Below, piece by piece: positions 10,956 to 23,501 of a stretch of 64,000 nt of DNA. Location of the stretch: contig JAIXMG010000002.1 in assembly GCA_025201345.1 (NCBI GenBank), positions 496,001-560,000 on the forward strand. Direction: 5' to 3'. Each line of letters opens with the position of its first letter. Positions within the stretch are counted from its first letter, which is position 1. A program made the translations under genes and the position numbers. A model generated the notes under the pieces. The model worked only from the letters and a program-made list of their open reading frames with translations, was not told where the DNA came from and did no database searches. Origin of the DNA: Thamnidium elegans. Taxonomy: Eukaryota > Mucoromycota > Mucoromycetes > Mucorales > Mucoraceae.

Positions 10956-11347
10956 GAAAAAAAAAAAAATAGTTTTAGTTAAAAAAAAAAACAGAAAGAG
11001 GAGGAGGGGAGAAGGAATTGTATCTCCATTTTAGTTCGCGGTTTATATATTAAGTAAAATTTTAAGTGCAAAAAAAAAAAGCAGCACTTTATTCACTCCT
11101 TACGAAAGTATAAACCGAGGGTTTTTCGGCTGCTATTTAAAAAATGTTAAATTATGCAAATAAGTCAGATTTTTTTTTTTTGTTTTTTTTAAAAAAAAAG
11201 AAGCCCTTTAAAAAAAGTTTTTATTTTTATTTTATATAAAAAGAGAAAAAGAATAATGGATAATGTAGTGAGTGAGTGAATGTGGTAATTTTTACAATAA
11301 AAAAAAAAAAGCAATTTTAGTTTTTTTTTTTTTTTTTACAAAGAAAC
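10956..11347. promoter_or_regulatory. RhoGEF 5' region and ATP-citrate lyase 3' region
   Basis: Intergenic. It holds the RhoGEF promoter (minus strand) and the ATP-citrate lyase 3' flank, with several A/T tracts including a T-tract followed by an A-tract at 11171-11200. No clear box motif can be named. Confidence 0.4.
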
Positions 11348-14300
11348 TTATTGTTTAGGTTGAACATTTACGCGAGCATTGACACGACGAGGATCTAAAG
11401 TCTCGGGATCCAATGAAGGTAAAAGGTACGAGATATCATCCCAAGGATGTCTGTAAAGTCCTTGCTTCAATCTCTTTTGATCCAAATGATGACCGATGAA
11501 ACCAAGAGAGCGACCAAGCACGAAGAGACCGTTCAAGGTACCGATACGCATATATTCCTCTGCCTCATCTTCAGTGAACGCACCAGATCCACGTAAAAGA
11601 TCAACGAACGAAACCGCAATACAACCATCGACATTTAAAATCAAGTTATCCTTCTTACTAGTAGTGATCTCCTCTACCTTGAGAGCGTAATCAAGAATAG
11701 GTGTGCTAGGGAAGTTCTTCTTGACGTAGTCCTTTACTAACTCGACACGCATATCGGGGTTGGTACGAGACTTGATCTTGTGTCCGATACCAGGAATCAA
11801 CTTGTTAGCCTTACGCATAGATGTAACAAACTCACGAGGAGTCAATCCGCTATCATAGGCCTTGGTGAAGTTACCAGCAGCACCATCCAAAGCACCACCG
11901 AATCTTTCTCCGATGGTCAAAAGACCAGACACAAGAGAAGAAACCAAATCCTTACCGGCACGAGTCGTAATGATGGTGTTCATAGCACCAGAGACAGCCG
12001 GTCCGTGATCAGCAGTCAACATCAAAACCATCTCGATGAATTTACAAGCATAATCGGGAAGTCTGCGCTTGAACCACAAGAGGGAAAGAACACCACCGAT
12101 ACCAACATCCTCCTTAAAGACGTCCGTGATTCTCATACCAGCATACAACAATTCTTGACCTCTGTCGTCGACAATGGTAGATACGAAACTAGCAGGTTTA
12201 CGGACCAAACCAAGTTCTTGAGCCCAAGAGTAATCAATAGGGATCTTGGGGATCTCAGGCTCGGCTCTAGGTTGAATAACACCTTCCTTGACAAGCTTGT
12301 TATAGGTTTCAGCAAGAGCCAAAGGCATATCTTCAAATGTTTCAGGAACAACAATGCCAGCAGCACGCATAGCCTTGTTCTTGGCATCTGCAGTCTCCAA
12401 ATCAGAGTTAGCCATAGAACCAGCATGACCAAATTGAACATCCGTAGTGAACATCTTGGCACAAGTACCGATACACCAAGCAACAAGAGGCTTCTTGATA
12501 GTTCCGTTATTGACAGCTTCAATAACCCGGTACTCTTCAATACCACCGACCTCACCCAAGAGAACAAGCATCTTACAGTTGGGGTCTTCTTCATAACGCA
12601 ATAAATGGTCAATGAAGGTAGAACCAGGGTAACGATCACCACCGATAGCAACACCTTCATAGACACCGTCAGTAGTACGAGAAACAATGTTGTTTAACTC
12701 GTTCGACATACCACCAGACTTGGAGACGTAACCGATAGAACCGGTACGGTACAACTTGGAAGAGACAATGTTATCCATCATACCGCCCGTGTTACCGATC
12801 TTGAAACATCCGGGCTTAATACCACCGACAGTAGCAGGACCAATGACAAGCACGTTACGAGCCTCAGCCTCATGCAACAATTGACGCGCACGACGTTCAG
12901 GTACACCCTCAGCAATAATAGCGATGGTCTTGATTTGTTCAGAGAAAGTAAAGATCTCACGGGTAGAGTCAAATACGGAACGACAAGAAGCAAAGTTAAC
13001 AACAACATCGACCTCAGGGAACTTTTCAACGGCTTCCTTTAAAGAGGTGAAGACAGGGATTAAAGTTTCCTTTGTGCCCCAGTAGAACTTTTGAACATGA
13101 GATCCACCGAATGGGTAGACCATGGCGGCAACAGAGGGTGTTGTACGCTTGCACATGAAGTCAAAATCAAGCATGCCTTGTACAGCACGAGGTTGCATAC
13201 CATAAACGAAAGCACGAGTCTTGGAGGTGAAAGGACGGTACCATTCAGCAGATTCTTCTTGACCTTGTTCAAAGTAAGTCATACGGTCGCTAGAGTCCTT
13301 GGGCGTATCGTTATCCTCGGCAATAGTAAGCTTGGGAGTGTTGGCACCGGAAGGAGTGTCGGAGCCCAAGATTTGGTCTTGGAACAAGTTACCTGAAGAG
13401 GCAGATTGGTTCGTTTGAAGGCTGGTCTTTCTACCTTCAAGAGCCAAAGGCACGATTTCGGTGATATGAGTTTCAGGGCCAAACACTTGGATCTCGACCC
13501 CGAGAGTTTCACCTAATTGACGCATAGCACGAAGACCTTCTTGGTAGTTGGGACCACCACGACGGATGAAGATACGTACCTTATGGTTGATCAAGTTTTG
13601 CTTGAACTCGGTCAAAGCACGAATGATACCCTTGAAAGTAGTAGCGACATTGGTGAAGTTGGCAATACCACCACCAATGAACAAGAGTTTACCTTGAGGG
13701 TTGACATCACCACGCGTCATTAAATCCAAGATGGTTTTAGCGTACTCGTAGGTTTGAGTTTCGGTAGGCGCACCAGAGTACTCACCGTAGTTGGCAAGCT
13801 CGTTAGCATAACCGAGCGCGGCAATAGCATCGGAATAGACGACGGAGGCACCACCACCAGCAACCATGGTCCAGACACGACCGTCCTTGTTAAGCACAGT
13901 CAACTTGAGCGAAGCACCCGTCTTACCATCTAATTCTTGAATATAAGCTTCTTCACGTGTTAATTCACGGCCAAAGGGAGCAGGGAATTCCATAGGTGGT
14001 CCTTGGTCAACGTTTTGAGCATCAGCAGCAGTAGGAATAAGACCGATGTTTTGAGGAGCTCTGGCAATAGCCCACTTGGGACCTGCTTCGAATTCAGCAG
14101 TTTGATCGATCTTTGCGGCCAAATCAAGGTACATGACTTGAGGCGTTTGTCCCTCGGTAGGGTCAGTGACGACCAAAGGGTTGATCTCAAGGTATGTGAA
14201 GTGAAGGTCCACATAGACAGCATAAAGACGACGAATGAAGTCAACCAAGACATCCCGCTTGAATTCAGGCACGTCCTTCAAAAGAGTTTCCTTGATGGTA

Positions 14301-15007
14301 GCAGAAGAAGGGAACTCACCAGTTACGGGAATCAACATCTTTAAGGCCTTGGCGTCAACATCACCGACCTCAATACCACCTTCATGAGTGAACAAAATAT
14401 AGTCTCCTTCACGTACAGAGTTAATACAGATATAGTATTCGGTATTGTCCGGGTGAGGTGCGAATGGTTCAACCAAGAAGGTTTTGATAACACCTGTCGT
14501 TCTTTCAATCTAAAAAAGATAAAAAAACTAATGATCAGTATTTTGGTTCAAATATATACTATATATAGTAATCCCATCTATTTTTTTTTTTTTTATTGAA
14601 CCCAGCCTTTTTTTTTTTATATATATGTGTGTCATCACTATCATCTTTACCTTGATTTCCTTTCCTGCGCGTTCTTCAATCCACTTACGAGCATCAGCCC
14701 AGTCCTTATTGAGAGTTAAAAGACCATACTTTCCTCTACGCTTGATCAATTGATCGGGTTTGGCAACTAATTTGTCAGTCAATAACCAAGGATGAGTGCG
14801 TTCAAGGTTATCAAGTTGTTGCTTTAAGGCAGCGTCAAAGGCAGCACGGTTGTCCAACAAAGATGTATCGACGTTAATGTGAGCCAATTTAGTAGCAGCA
14901 GGGGCAAAAAGAGAAGCGCTATCTTCTTGACCGACAACAGGTGCACGTAAAAGGTGATAAGCTAATAAAAGCTTACCATCGTATTCTCTAATAGGCTTAG
15001 CAGACAT
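11348..15007 (-). CDS. ACL1: ATP-citrate synthase (single-polypeptide ATP-citrate lyase)
   Basis: Makes cytosolic acetyl-CoA and oxaloacetate from citrate, CoA and ATP, feeding lipid and sterol synthesis. Exon 1 is 14651-15007 (119 codons from [12 protein letters not shown]). One intron ends at 14510, and exon 2 is 11348-14509, giving 1,172 residues. Order: ATP-grasp/CoA-ligase beta-like part ([11 protein letters not shown]), CoA-binding part, the phosphohistidine motif QFGHAGSMA, then a citrate-synthase-like domain ([32 protein letters not shown]). Both halves, encoded by two genes in most Ascomycota, are fused as in animals, basidiomycetes and zygomycetes. Strong codon bias (C-ending codons) suggests high expression. 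The antisense open frames over this gene are by-products of that bias. Confidence 0.97.
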
Positions 15008-15416
15008 TTTTGTAAAAGAAAGAAAAAAGATTAAAGAAGAAAAAAAAAATAAAAAAAAAAAATATAGGAAGGTGTTATATATTTTTTTTTTTTTTTCTTA
15101 AAAAACATGTGTGACTTTGTTATCTGATTTAAGTCTTTTTTCCATAAAAGGCCTGCCGCCGAGGTTTAAAAACTGGTTTAGGGCCTCTTACCGTCGACCC
15201 CCTCACCTTATTTCCCCCAATCTTGCAACTTGTTTTGGGGGAGTTATTTAGGTTGGTTTTTTTTTATATGCTTTACAAAGTATGTAAACAAATTTCTATT
15301 TTATAAAACTCAACAAATTGAATCCCTCTTTTTTTTTTTTTTTTTTTTGGGGGGGAAAAGCCTTTTATTGGATTAAAAAAAAAAAATTGGGGGATAAAGT
15401 TAAAACTGGTTTTCCT
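15008..15416. promoter_or_regulatory. Upstream region of ATP-citrate lyase
   Basis: Intergenic 409 bp. It contains long T and A tracts and a GC-richer patch (GGCCTGCCGCCGAGG near 15148, CCGTCGACCCCC near 15190) that stands out from the AT-rich surroundings and could hold regulator sites. It also holds the 3' flank of the next zinc-finger gene. Confidence 0.4.
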
Positions 15417-16766
15417 TTAAACGTAACTTTTTTTCTCTTGATGTCTTTGATGTGTTTTTATATGTTGAGATAAGTTGTCAGACCTAGAAAAGTTCTTTTG
15501 ACAACCAGGGTAAGAACAACGAAATGGTCTTTCCAGTGTATGAATACGCATATGTCGCTTAAGGTGTTCGAGACGTTTAAATCTTCTCATGCATTGAGTT
15601 ACAGGACATGCATGGGATTTCATTGTTATACTTGATTTAGGTGCTTTGTTTGTTGATTTCGTATTATTATTACTACCAGTAGTAGCAGTAGTAGCAGTAG
15701 TAGTAGTAGTATTTGATTTAGTTGATAATTTGGGCATGTTGTTATTTATAGTGGTAGATTGGTATATAGGGTATGAATTTGACATATAAGAGTTTGCATA
15801 AATTGGAGAAGAAAAAAAGGAAGGTGGTTCATGATTTAATAGTGATAATGTGCGTGGTGGTGTAGAAGGTGAAGAGGAAGGACTAATCATATGATGTTGC
15901 TGTTGTTGTTGCTGTAAATTAAAGTTTAAAGGTGTATTACTATTAAAAGTATTTCTATTATAATAGCTATTGATCTATATAATAAATAGTTAAGTCATCA
16001 ATAATGAATAATAGACTTTAAATTTATAAATTATTACCTCCGGTGAATTCCCGTCGTACAAATGACTATTGTAGATTACTTGTTGGTTTGGCTGCATTTG
16101 TTGTTGTGAAACCGCAACAGCAGCTGCAGTTGTAGCAACTGAGCTTGCAATACTATTGTTAAATGTCATAAATTTCTGGTCACTTTGATTGGCTAATGAG
16201 AGACTACTGCTACTTGCATCATTTTGAGTACTGGTTACACCTCCTGTGACAGCCGCGGATACGGTAGTTACTGCAGCATTTTTCTTTTTAGGTTGTGTTG
16301 TAGTACAATTTTTCTTTTTGGTATGCGTACGATAATGAGCATGAAAATTATCGGATCGACTGAAACTTTTACCACAACCAGGATAACGACAGGTATGAGG
16401 TCTTTCACCTGTATGAACTAACATATGTCGCTTTAAATGTTCGTAACGTTTAAAACTCCAACCGCAAAAGTTAAAATGACATATATGCTTATGTGCTGTT
16501 GTTTGATTATTGTTATTGTTTCCATCGTGACTTGAAATAGGTGATGATGATGATGAATGCATACTATTTGTACTGTTATAATTTGAATAGGCATAATTAT
16601 TATACAGATGATTTGAATCCATCAACATAGTTGTGGAAGGTGATACAGCGGGTGTTAAAGGAGGAGACACGACAACATGATTATAGTCATAATAAGAAGA
16701 GTTATTGTTCAACATTAAAATGCTTGGTAACTTTTCAGAGGACGATATATTATGAGTAGATTCCAT
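15417..16766 (-). CDS. C2H2 transcription factor with two separate zinc-finger pairs
   Basis: Two exons (16038-16766 and 15417-15974) join in phase 0 to give 428 residues. The first finger pair (about residues 93-147) has [20 protein letters not shown] and [15 protein letters not shown]. The second pair, at the C-terminus (about residues 364-418), has [20 protein letters not shown] and [15 protein letters not shown]. All Cys and His ligands are present in the four fingers. Between and around them lie Ser/Asn/Thr-rich low-complexity regions and a Gln run encoded at the start of exon 2. Nuclear DNA-binding regulator; target unknown. The two pairs are near-duplicates. Confidence 0.9.
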
Positions 16767-17036
16767 TACTAAAATTCAATCAAACAAGAAGGGAAAAAAG
16801 AAAGGGAAAAAAAGAAACTAGAGAGATATTTATATGAGTTATGTGGTTGATCTGCAACTCACACTAATATTTACTTACGATCGGCCTAGACTACTTTTAT
16901 ATAAATGTATATATTTATATATATTTATTTATTTGCAAAAAGGGAGCAGTAATATGTGTACATGTAAGAGTAATATAGAAGCTCTCCTATTATTATTTTT
17001 TTGTAATATATCCAAAATCAGTTATACTAAGAATGA

Positions 17037-17074
<38 letters not shown>

Positions 17075-17155
17075 TTTTTTATTTATTTCATATTCTTCTT
17101 TATAAAAAACCTATTACTGTTATAACCTCCAATCAAAAACTATAATAGCAAACAC

Positions 17156-17192
<37 letters not shown>

Positions 17193-17920
17193 TTTGTATT
17201 AGTATTTGTTGTGTGCACATAGAATATATTATCTACATTTTCATTATTCTTACTAATTGTGTGTGTGCATCAATGCATTAATGACTTGTTTTTCCTAATT
17301 TTGACAGTTGCATAAAATTAAAAAAAAAAAAATTCCATGTACATTTATTACTAAATGAATGCTTTAAAAAAAAGCATTCATTTAACTGATAGTGTCTGTA
17401 TACGTCCGTGTGTACTTATAATGAATTAACGCTTTTCATTAATAGCGTAATCATTTGGTATGAAGGTAAAAAAAAAAAAGACAGAGAGGGGCTCCTCGTG
17501 TATCACTATTATTTGTCCCTAAATCATTATAGTTTAGACATGTTTATTTTTAAGGAGTCTTTTGTTGTTGCCTTTTATAATAAGTCAAAAAAAAAACTAC
17601 ATTTTCGGTTTTACTTTTCTTTCTAAACCTTGTACCATTCCCCATTTTAATCAAACAACTCGGTCCGGACTGTGTCCGAAGCGATAGCAGTGTATCTAGC
17701 TACAATCCATACACACACCTGCCTTTAGCATACTAGAAACCAATGCAGCAGAAATTAGTAAATCTCCCTCTTTTTTAAATCACTCAAAAAAGTAAGTACA
17801 CTTTTTTACAAAAAAAAAAAAAAATCCATCCATCCATTTCACGCAGAAAAAAAAAAAAAACGAAAATATGGATTAAAAGGACATACTTGCAATAAGATCT
17901 CTAAAATTTTCAATAATAGA
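16767..17920. other. Intergenic region with two long poly(T) tracts and a hairpin
   Basis: No gene supported. Poly(T) runs of about 30 nt sit at 17041-17070 and 17160-17189. A 14-bp perfect stem lies at 17352-17384. The right part is the promoter/leader of eL31, with A-rich stretches up to the ATG at 17921. Confidence 0.5.
17352..17384. terminator. Perfect 14-bp hairpin with A5 loop
   Basis: TAAATGAATGCTTT (17352-17365) pairs with AAAGCATTCATTTA (17371-17384). It sits alone between a minus-strand gene start and eL31. Its function is unknown; 'terminator' is only the nearest class for a free-standing stem-loop. Confidence 0.3.
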
Positions 17921-18350
17921 ATGGCTAAGGATCAGAAGACCACCCAAAAGCGTTCTACTCTCGCTGATGTCGTTACTCGTGAGTACACCATCCACATGCA
18001 CAAGCATGTCTTTGGTCGTTCTTTGAGAAAGCGTGCTCCTCATGCTATCAAGTCCGTCAAGGCTTTCGCTACTCAAGCTATGGGCACCAAGGATGTCCGT
18101 CTTGACCCCTCTCTTAACAAGGCCGTCTGGTCTCGCGGTGTTAAGCACGTCAACCACCGTATTCGTGTCCGTATCTCTCGTAGACGTAACGATGACGAAG
18201 ATGCCAAGGAGAAGCTCTACTCTTATGTCACCTTTGTTCCTTGTGTCGACTTCAAGGGTAAAATTATATTTTTATATTGTTTACATAACAAAAATAATTA
18301 ATTATTTATTATTAGGTCTTAACACCGAGGTTGTTGAGGACGAGAACTAA
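17921..18350 (+). CDS. RPL31: 60S ribosomal protein eL31
   Basis: Component of the large ribosomal subunit near the exit tunnel. Exons 17921-18257 and 18316-18350 give 123 residues. The sequence begins [20 protein letters not shown] and carries [40 protein letters not shown] and the ending [10 protein letters not shown]. The length is normal for eL31. Codon usage is strongly biased to C-ending codons, as expected for a highly expressed gene. The leader is A-rich, and an AATAAA lies at 18416-18421. Confidence 0.98.
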
Positions 18351-18815
18351 ATTCAATTTTTTATATATATAAATAATATATATATACTCAAATAGGATAT
18401 ATATATATATAATATTAATAAAATGTTTGACGCTGTTTTCTGCACTCTTTATTAATTCAACTGAAAATTTTTTATTGTTGTTGTTGTTGGGATTACTGTT
18501 AACATGACAACCGCTTTTTATTAGGTATTATTGACATGTTGACCACTTGCATCACTGGATCATTCTACATAAGAGAGAAAAGGGTTCAGTTCGGTTAACA
18601 AATGTAATTTTATCTTGATTCATATGCATTTTGAAAGGGGGGGGAGCGAGATAACAAATTGTGTCGTTAAAAGAAATTTAAATTCAAGCGAAGCACTTTT
18701 TGTATCACTTTGATAGTTTTATTTGCAATTTAATCTTATGCAATTTAAAAGCAGCATTTATGTCAAATTGGTGTTACATGATTTTGATAATAAACTTTTA
18801 TAGTGGCGGTTCACG

Positions 18816-18853
<38 letters not shown>

Positions 18854-19633
18854 AAAGGGGGGGGGGGGAGGTGGTATATATTTTTGAGCAACAACATATT
18901 TTTTGTTCTCAAGCGACAATTCATAGTTCGTACAAAACATCTTATAGATTTTTTTTTTCTTTCACTTGTCGGGATTATAAGGAGGTGCATCAAAAGAATC
19001 TTAAAGCGCTTAACTAATCGTATCAAACGAGTGATTGTGATTATCAAAGGTTATTTTTAGTCTTTAATTACATTAAAAAGACTTTTCGTCGGTATGAGGC
19101 TTCTTTAGCCTTTTTTTAGTTTCAGATACATTCTTTTTTTTTCTTGTAAAATAATTTATACTAAACAATCTTTCTAAAAAAGCCTTTTTTAAAACTGACG
19201 TAATTCACGGCCTCTTTTTATGCAAGGAGTTTCCCCTCTCTGAACGATACGAAGTTTGGTTTATTAAAACATAGCTGTTTATTAAACCCCCCAAACCAGC
19301 ACAAAAGAGGAGGTTGACTACAGAGAAACATAGAAACAAATTAAATTTTATCCAAGGTGCCTGAATATAAGACGTCTTTAGCTTAGTTTTTAAAACGACA
19401 CGGCGCAAAAAGAAAAAAAGAATCCATTTTTTTTCCCCTTCATATTTTATGTCACAATAGCGAACAACGGAATTATACTTTTTTATTATTATTATTATCG
19501 TTAGTTAAATACAAATTGTATATTAAATATATATGTAAAAAAAAAAAAAAAAAAAGGGGGGAGAAAGAGAGAGAAAAAGAAAATTATATAAAGTATTTAC
19601 AAAAAAATAAGAGAGAGAGAGAGAGAGAGAGAT
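18351..19633. other. Intergenic region
   Basis: No gene supported. It holds the eL31 3' end, a T-tract followed by an A-tract and a G10-11 run at 18817-18868, and a GA repeat at 19611-19631 bordering the next gene. Open frames over 18700-19060 are translations of homopolymers. Confidence 0.5.
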
Positions 19634-20954
19634 TTAAAACTTGTTACAAGTGATTGCAGATCTATAAAATTGACCGAAACCCTGGATCGCTTGATACTCA
19701 TCTTCGGTCAAATTTACACCTTCTTCATCTTCTACATGGTTCGAGACTTGATCCAACGCTTCAATTGGATTCGATAGGTCCTGTATAGATAACCTGCGGG
19801 TCATGGTCATTTTGGGTGCAGAAGACACTGCATCCTGCTCTTGCAATAAAAGGTAACTCTCTGGAGACTGGTCTGGGTTATTTACAAGATAAGTAGCCAA
19901 TTGAGATAAAACTGATTTTCGACGAGGTAATACGGGAATTACTTGTGGTTGAGGGAGATTGTATGGGTAAGGTTGGTAATGAATACGAGGAGCAGATCTG
20001 CGACGACGAATAGGTAGACTGTTGCTATTAACAGAAAAATAATCGTAAGACGAAGAGTCTGAAGAAGCGGGCGAATCAGGATAACGAGAAGAACTGAGGT
20101 TTGTCTGGTTACTTATATCATGAAATCTATTGGATTCATGGTGCAAGTTATTATACGATATAATTTGCTGTTGTGTCGGTTGATGATCTTCATCGCTCAA
20201 GGTCGTATCTTCATCATCTTCGTCTAATTCGACGTATTTTGGGTTGGGTAATATAATTTGTTGTTCTTTTCTTTGCATACCCACAACAGAAGATCCTCTG
20301 CGAGAAGGTGGAGGCGAAGGGAGAGGCCCGTACTCGTCGTAGTCGTCTTCAGAACTGGTACGACGAGAAGAAGAGCCGCATGATTTTTTACCTCCTCGCT
20401 TTGTCTTTGGTTTATTGCGTCTTGGCCCACCTCGAGATTTATTATGGGTTTGTGTATGCTGCATCATGTTATCGAACCTACTGAACATACGTTCACAACC
20501 TGGAACAACACACTTGAATGGTTTCTATTTTAAATAATATAAGGTTCAGTGTCAAATGTGACTTTAAAAAATTTGACGCAAAAATTACCTCGCCAGTATG
20601 TTTTCTACAACAATAATATTTTTTTTTTTTTTTTTTTAGTATATAGCAGAAAAAAAATAAAAAAAAGTTACTTTTATACCTCATATGACGTGCTAGATGT
20701 TCACTTCTGGTAAAAACCATACTACATTCACCATACCCCGTACACTGAAAAACTTTTGATTTGCTACTACCACCGCCACTGCGAGAAGAAGTTTCAGATT
20801 TGTTATCTTGAAAATCCATATCATCATCTTCTGACTTGATAGACATCATCATTAAAGCGTTTGTATGATGACTTAGATGGTTCATATGGTTCATGCTACG
20901 ATCATAGAGGTGATTATGGTTTTGTAAATCGGCTGTACTCATATTATTGTTCAT
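19634..20954 (-). CDS. C2H2 transcription factor with two zinc fingers and a 16-nt microexon
   Basis: Three exons: 20680-20954, a 16-nt microexon 20589-20604 and 19634-20524, giving 393 residues. The finger pair is split by both introns. Finger 1 is [20 protein letters not shown] plus RHMRKHTGE, and finger 2 is [19 protein letters not shown] plus MMQHTQTH. The microexon encodes the H-T-G-E linker between the fingers, and all ligands are present only when it is included. The remaining protein is disordered, with basic patches ([24 protein letters not shown]), an acidic stretch and a conserved-looking C-terminus [21 protein letters not shown] predicted nuclear regulator, not assigned to a named orthologue. 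Confidence 0.88.
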
Positions 20955-20981
20955 TGTGCAATAGAAAAAAAAAACCGAGAA

Positions 20982-21090
20982 TTTTTTTTTTGGAGTCCTT
21001 TTTTTTTTTTGAGTCCTTTTTTTTTGAGTCCTTTTTTTTTTGGGGGTCCTTTTTTTTTTGGGGGTCCTTTTTTTTTTGGGTCCTTTTTTT
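20982..21090 (+). repeat. Minisatellite: T-tract plus (G)GTCC units
   Basis: Six tandem units of about 15-19 bp, each a T8-T12 tract followed by GAGTCC or GGGGGTCC. It lies 27 bp upstream of the start codon of the C2H2 gene at 20954, so within its leader or core promoter. Confidence 0.8.
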
Positions 21091-21848
21091 ATTTATTTAT
21101 TTGCTAACCCCTTCACAAAAGTACAATAAGAAAAGAGAGAGAGAGAGAGAGAAAGAAGAAGAGAGATTTTTTTTTTTAAAAAAAAGAAAAAGAAAGGAAA
21201 TATACGAGAAAAAAGGTTCCTTTCAGGGTTTTACTACTATTTTTCTAGGGCCAAATCAGGTCGTCGAATTATATTTGCCCGAAACCCAGATTGTTTTATA
21301 TAATAATATTTTTTTTTTTTCAGTGCAAAAAAAACATAAGTCCCGAGAAGAACATAATTTCATTCCTAAACATTTAATTTTTGTCTTTTTTCTCTTTTTT
21401 TTCAGTATTACTTTAAACAAAGAAATGAAATAAAATAGAACTGCCATTATATATATTTACTTAAATAAGCTTATCAAGGCATGATATTTATGCTATTTTT
21501 TTTTTTCTGAGTCGGAAGTTTTTTTACTTGGGTGAAAATACCGCCTAAATCGAATTGGACGGAGAGATTTTCTTTCTGTATGTGATCACTCAATCCTAAT
21601 CCAGACCTGTCAAAAAAAAAAAAAAAAATAATAATTTGAAACATGGTTAATATTCACACACACACACACACACAAAGAAAAGATTCTATACGCGTATATA
21701 TATATATATATATATATATTTTACATGTAACAATAAATAGTATTAAGAAGGTAATAAAAGTTGAAGAATTAAGAAAAAAAGGTAGAAAACAAAAAAACAA
21801 AAAAAAGGGGGGTGAGGAGAGAAAATAAAGGGGGGAAAATATTTTTTT
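21091..21848. other. Intergenic low-complexity region
   Basis: No gene. It contains a GA repeat near 21135-21152, a CA repeat near 21656-21674 and a TA repeat near 21695-21719. Confidence 0.6.
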
Positions 21849-23334
21849 TCAAGTACTTGTTAATCTTCTATGAATAAAAGTATTTGTAAAAAATCTTTTA
21901 ATTTTTTCTGCTGTAACAAGTATCGTTTTGCTTCCTTTCCTTGACGAGTCTCTTGCTTTTTCTCTAGAAGGAGCAACTTGAGATTTCTTATTGATGGCGT
22001 TTAATAAGAACCTGGTGGCCTTGAACGCCTTTTGTTGGTCTGATGATGGTGTACTATAGGAAGCCAACTCCTCATCTCCTACAGAGATCACAGGGGAAGG
22101 TAATGTACTAGTGGGTGATGACGACGTTATATTAAATGTTGTCGGGTACGAAGAAGAGCTGACCTTTGTCTTGTAATAGTTATGACTTTTAAATGTTGTC
22201 GACATGGCGGACGGAATACGTATCATCTTTTTGAGCTGATGATTTGTTGCTTGATCATCTAACCAAGGATGCTTCAATACACCTTCTGCTGTAATTCGAC
22301 GCTTTGGGTTTCTACATAATAAACTCTTTATTAAATGAAGTGCTTCCTCTGAGAGTGTATTTGGTTCCATATAGTGAGCTAAACTGATTTTCTTGAATAG
22401 TTCTGGCATTGTATCACAGTGAAATGGCAATTGACCTGTAAGCATTGCATATAAAATAACTCCACAACTCCACATATCAACAGGAGGACCACGATAAGGT
22501 GTTGCTGTAACCATTTCAGGTGCTGCATAGAATGGACTACCACAATAAGTATCTAATAGTTTACTGGGATCGAATATTTTACCAAAGCCAAAATCACATA
22601 ATCTAATTCTACCTGACTTATCAACTAGTACTATAATAAAATTTAATATGTAAACAAACAGATTTATATATATTTTTTTTTCCTTTACCGTTTTCAGGTT
22701 TTAAGTCACGATGTACAATTCCATGCTTTTATAAGACAGATTAGTACATGTTTATATATACATATGTATTAAAATTCACACACCTTGTGTATATGTGCAA
22801 CTGCTTCTATTAATTCTCTAAACCACTTTTTTGCTTGTGGCTCAGAAATTCTACCTTCTTGCTTAATTCGTTCGTATAATTCTCCACCATTCACATATTC
22901 TAATACAAAGTAAATACATTTATCGAATACAGCTACGTCTAAAACGTCTACAATATGTTGGTGTTTAATTCTCTTTTGAAATAATTTACAAATTTCTTTT
23001 TCGTTTTCTGCGTGCTTTTTTTGATCTTCATTTTTAAACCTTTTCGTATCTACAACTTTGATTGCCACCTATTGTATATTATTTAATATATATGTAAGTG
23101 ACAACAAAAATTAAAAAAAAAGAAAAGAAAAAAAAAAAACCTTTTTTTGTGTGGCAACTTCTTCTGCTAAAAAAACTTGACCAAAATTCCCTTTTCCAAG
23201 AATTTTGATCTTTCTATACTTTTCTTGAAATAAATTGCATTGTCTCGGTTTAACCTACGCAATTTTTTTAAATTTATTATAACAGTCTTTATTAGTATTT
23301 TTTTTACTTGTTCTATTCTTTGATTTAATAACAT
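21849..23334 (-). CDS. Serine/threonine protein kinase, CAMK/SNF1-like
   Basis: Five exons: 23308-23334, 23141-23254, 22784-23068, 22689-22725 and 21849-22630, giving 414 residues. The start is a 9-codon first exon (MLLNQRIEQ), because no in-frame ATG exists in exon 2. All catalytic elements are present: glycine loop GKGNFGQV, VAIK lysine (K51), VLEYVNGGELYE hinge, HRDLKPEN (147-154), DFG (167-169), the YCGSPFYAAPEM activation segment, DMWSCGVILYAMLTGQLPF, and HPWL at the end of the domain. The roughly 140-residue C-terminal tail is Ser/Thr-rich and ends in a basic region. The SPFYAAPE segment and lobe order fit the CAMK group (SNF1/Kin-type). The orthologue is not assigned. Confidence 0.92.
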
Positions 23335-23463
23335 TTTTTTTTAGAGCAAGTATTTTTAAGTAAAAAAGGAAAAAAAAGGAAAAAAAAAAAAAAAAAAAGA
23401 AAAGAAAAGAGGAGAAAGAAAGTGCAGAACTAAAAAAAAAGAAAAAGAAAAAAAATATATATA

Positions 23464-23501
<38 letters not shown>

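Noticed and set aside
11496..14344. Several long plus-strand open frames (up to 274 codons) over the ATP-citrate lyase gene
   Set aside because: They are antisense to a well-conserved gene with strong codon bias, which removes stops on the other strand; no protein features.
16834..17145. 103-codon frame containing poly-Phe
   Set aside because: Built on a T30 tract; a homopolymer translation.
18700..19060. Overlapping frames on both strands near a T/A dyad
   Set aside because: Translations of homopolymers and poly(G); no conserved motif.
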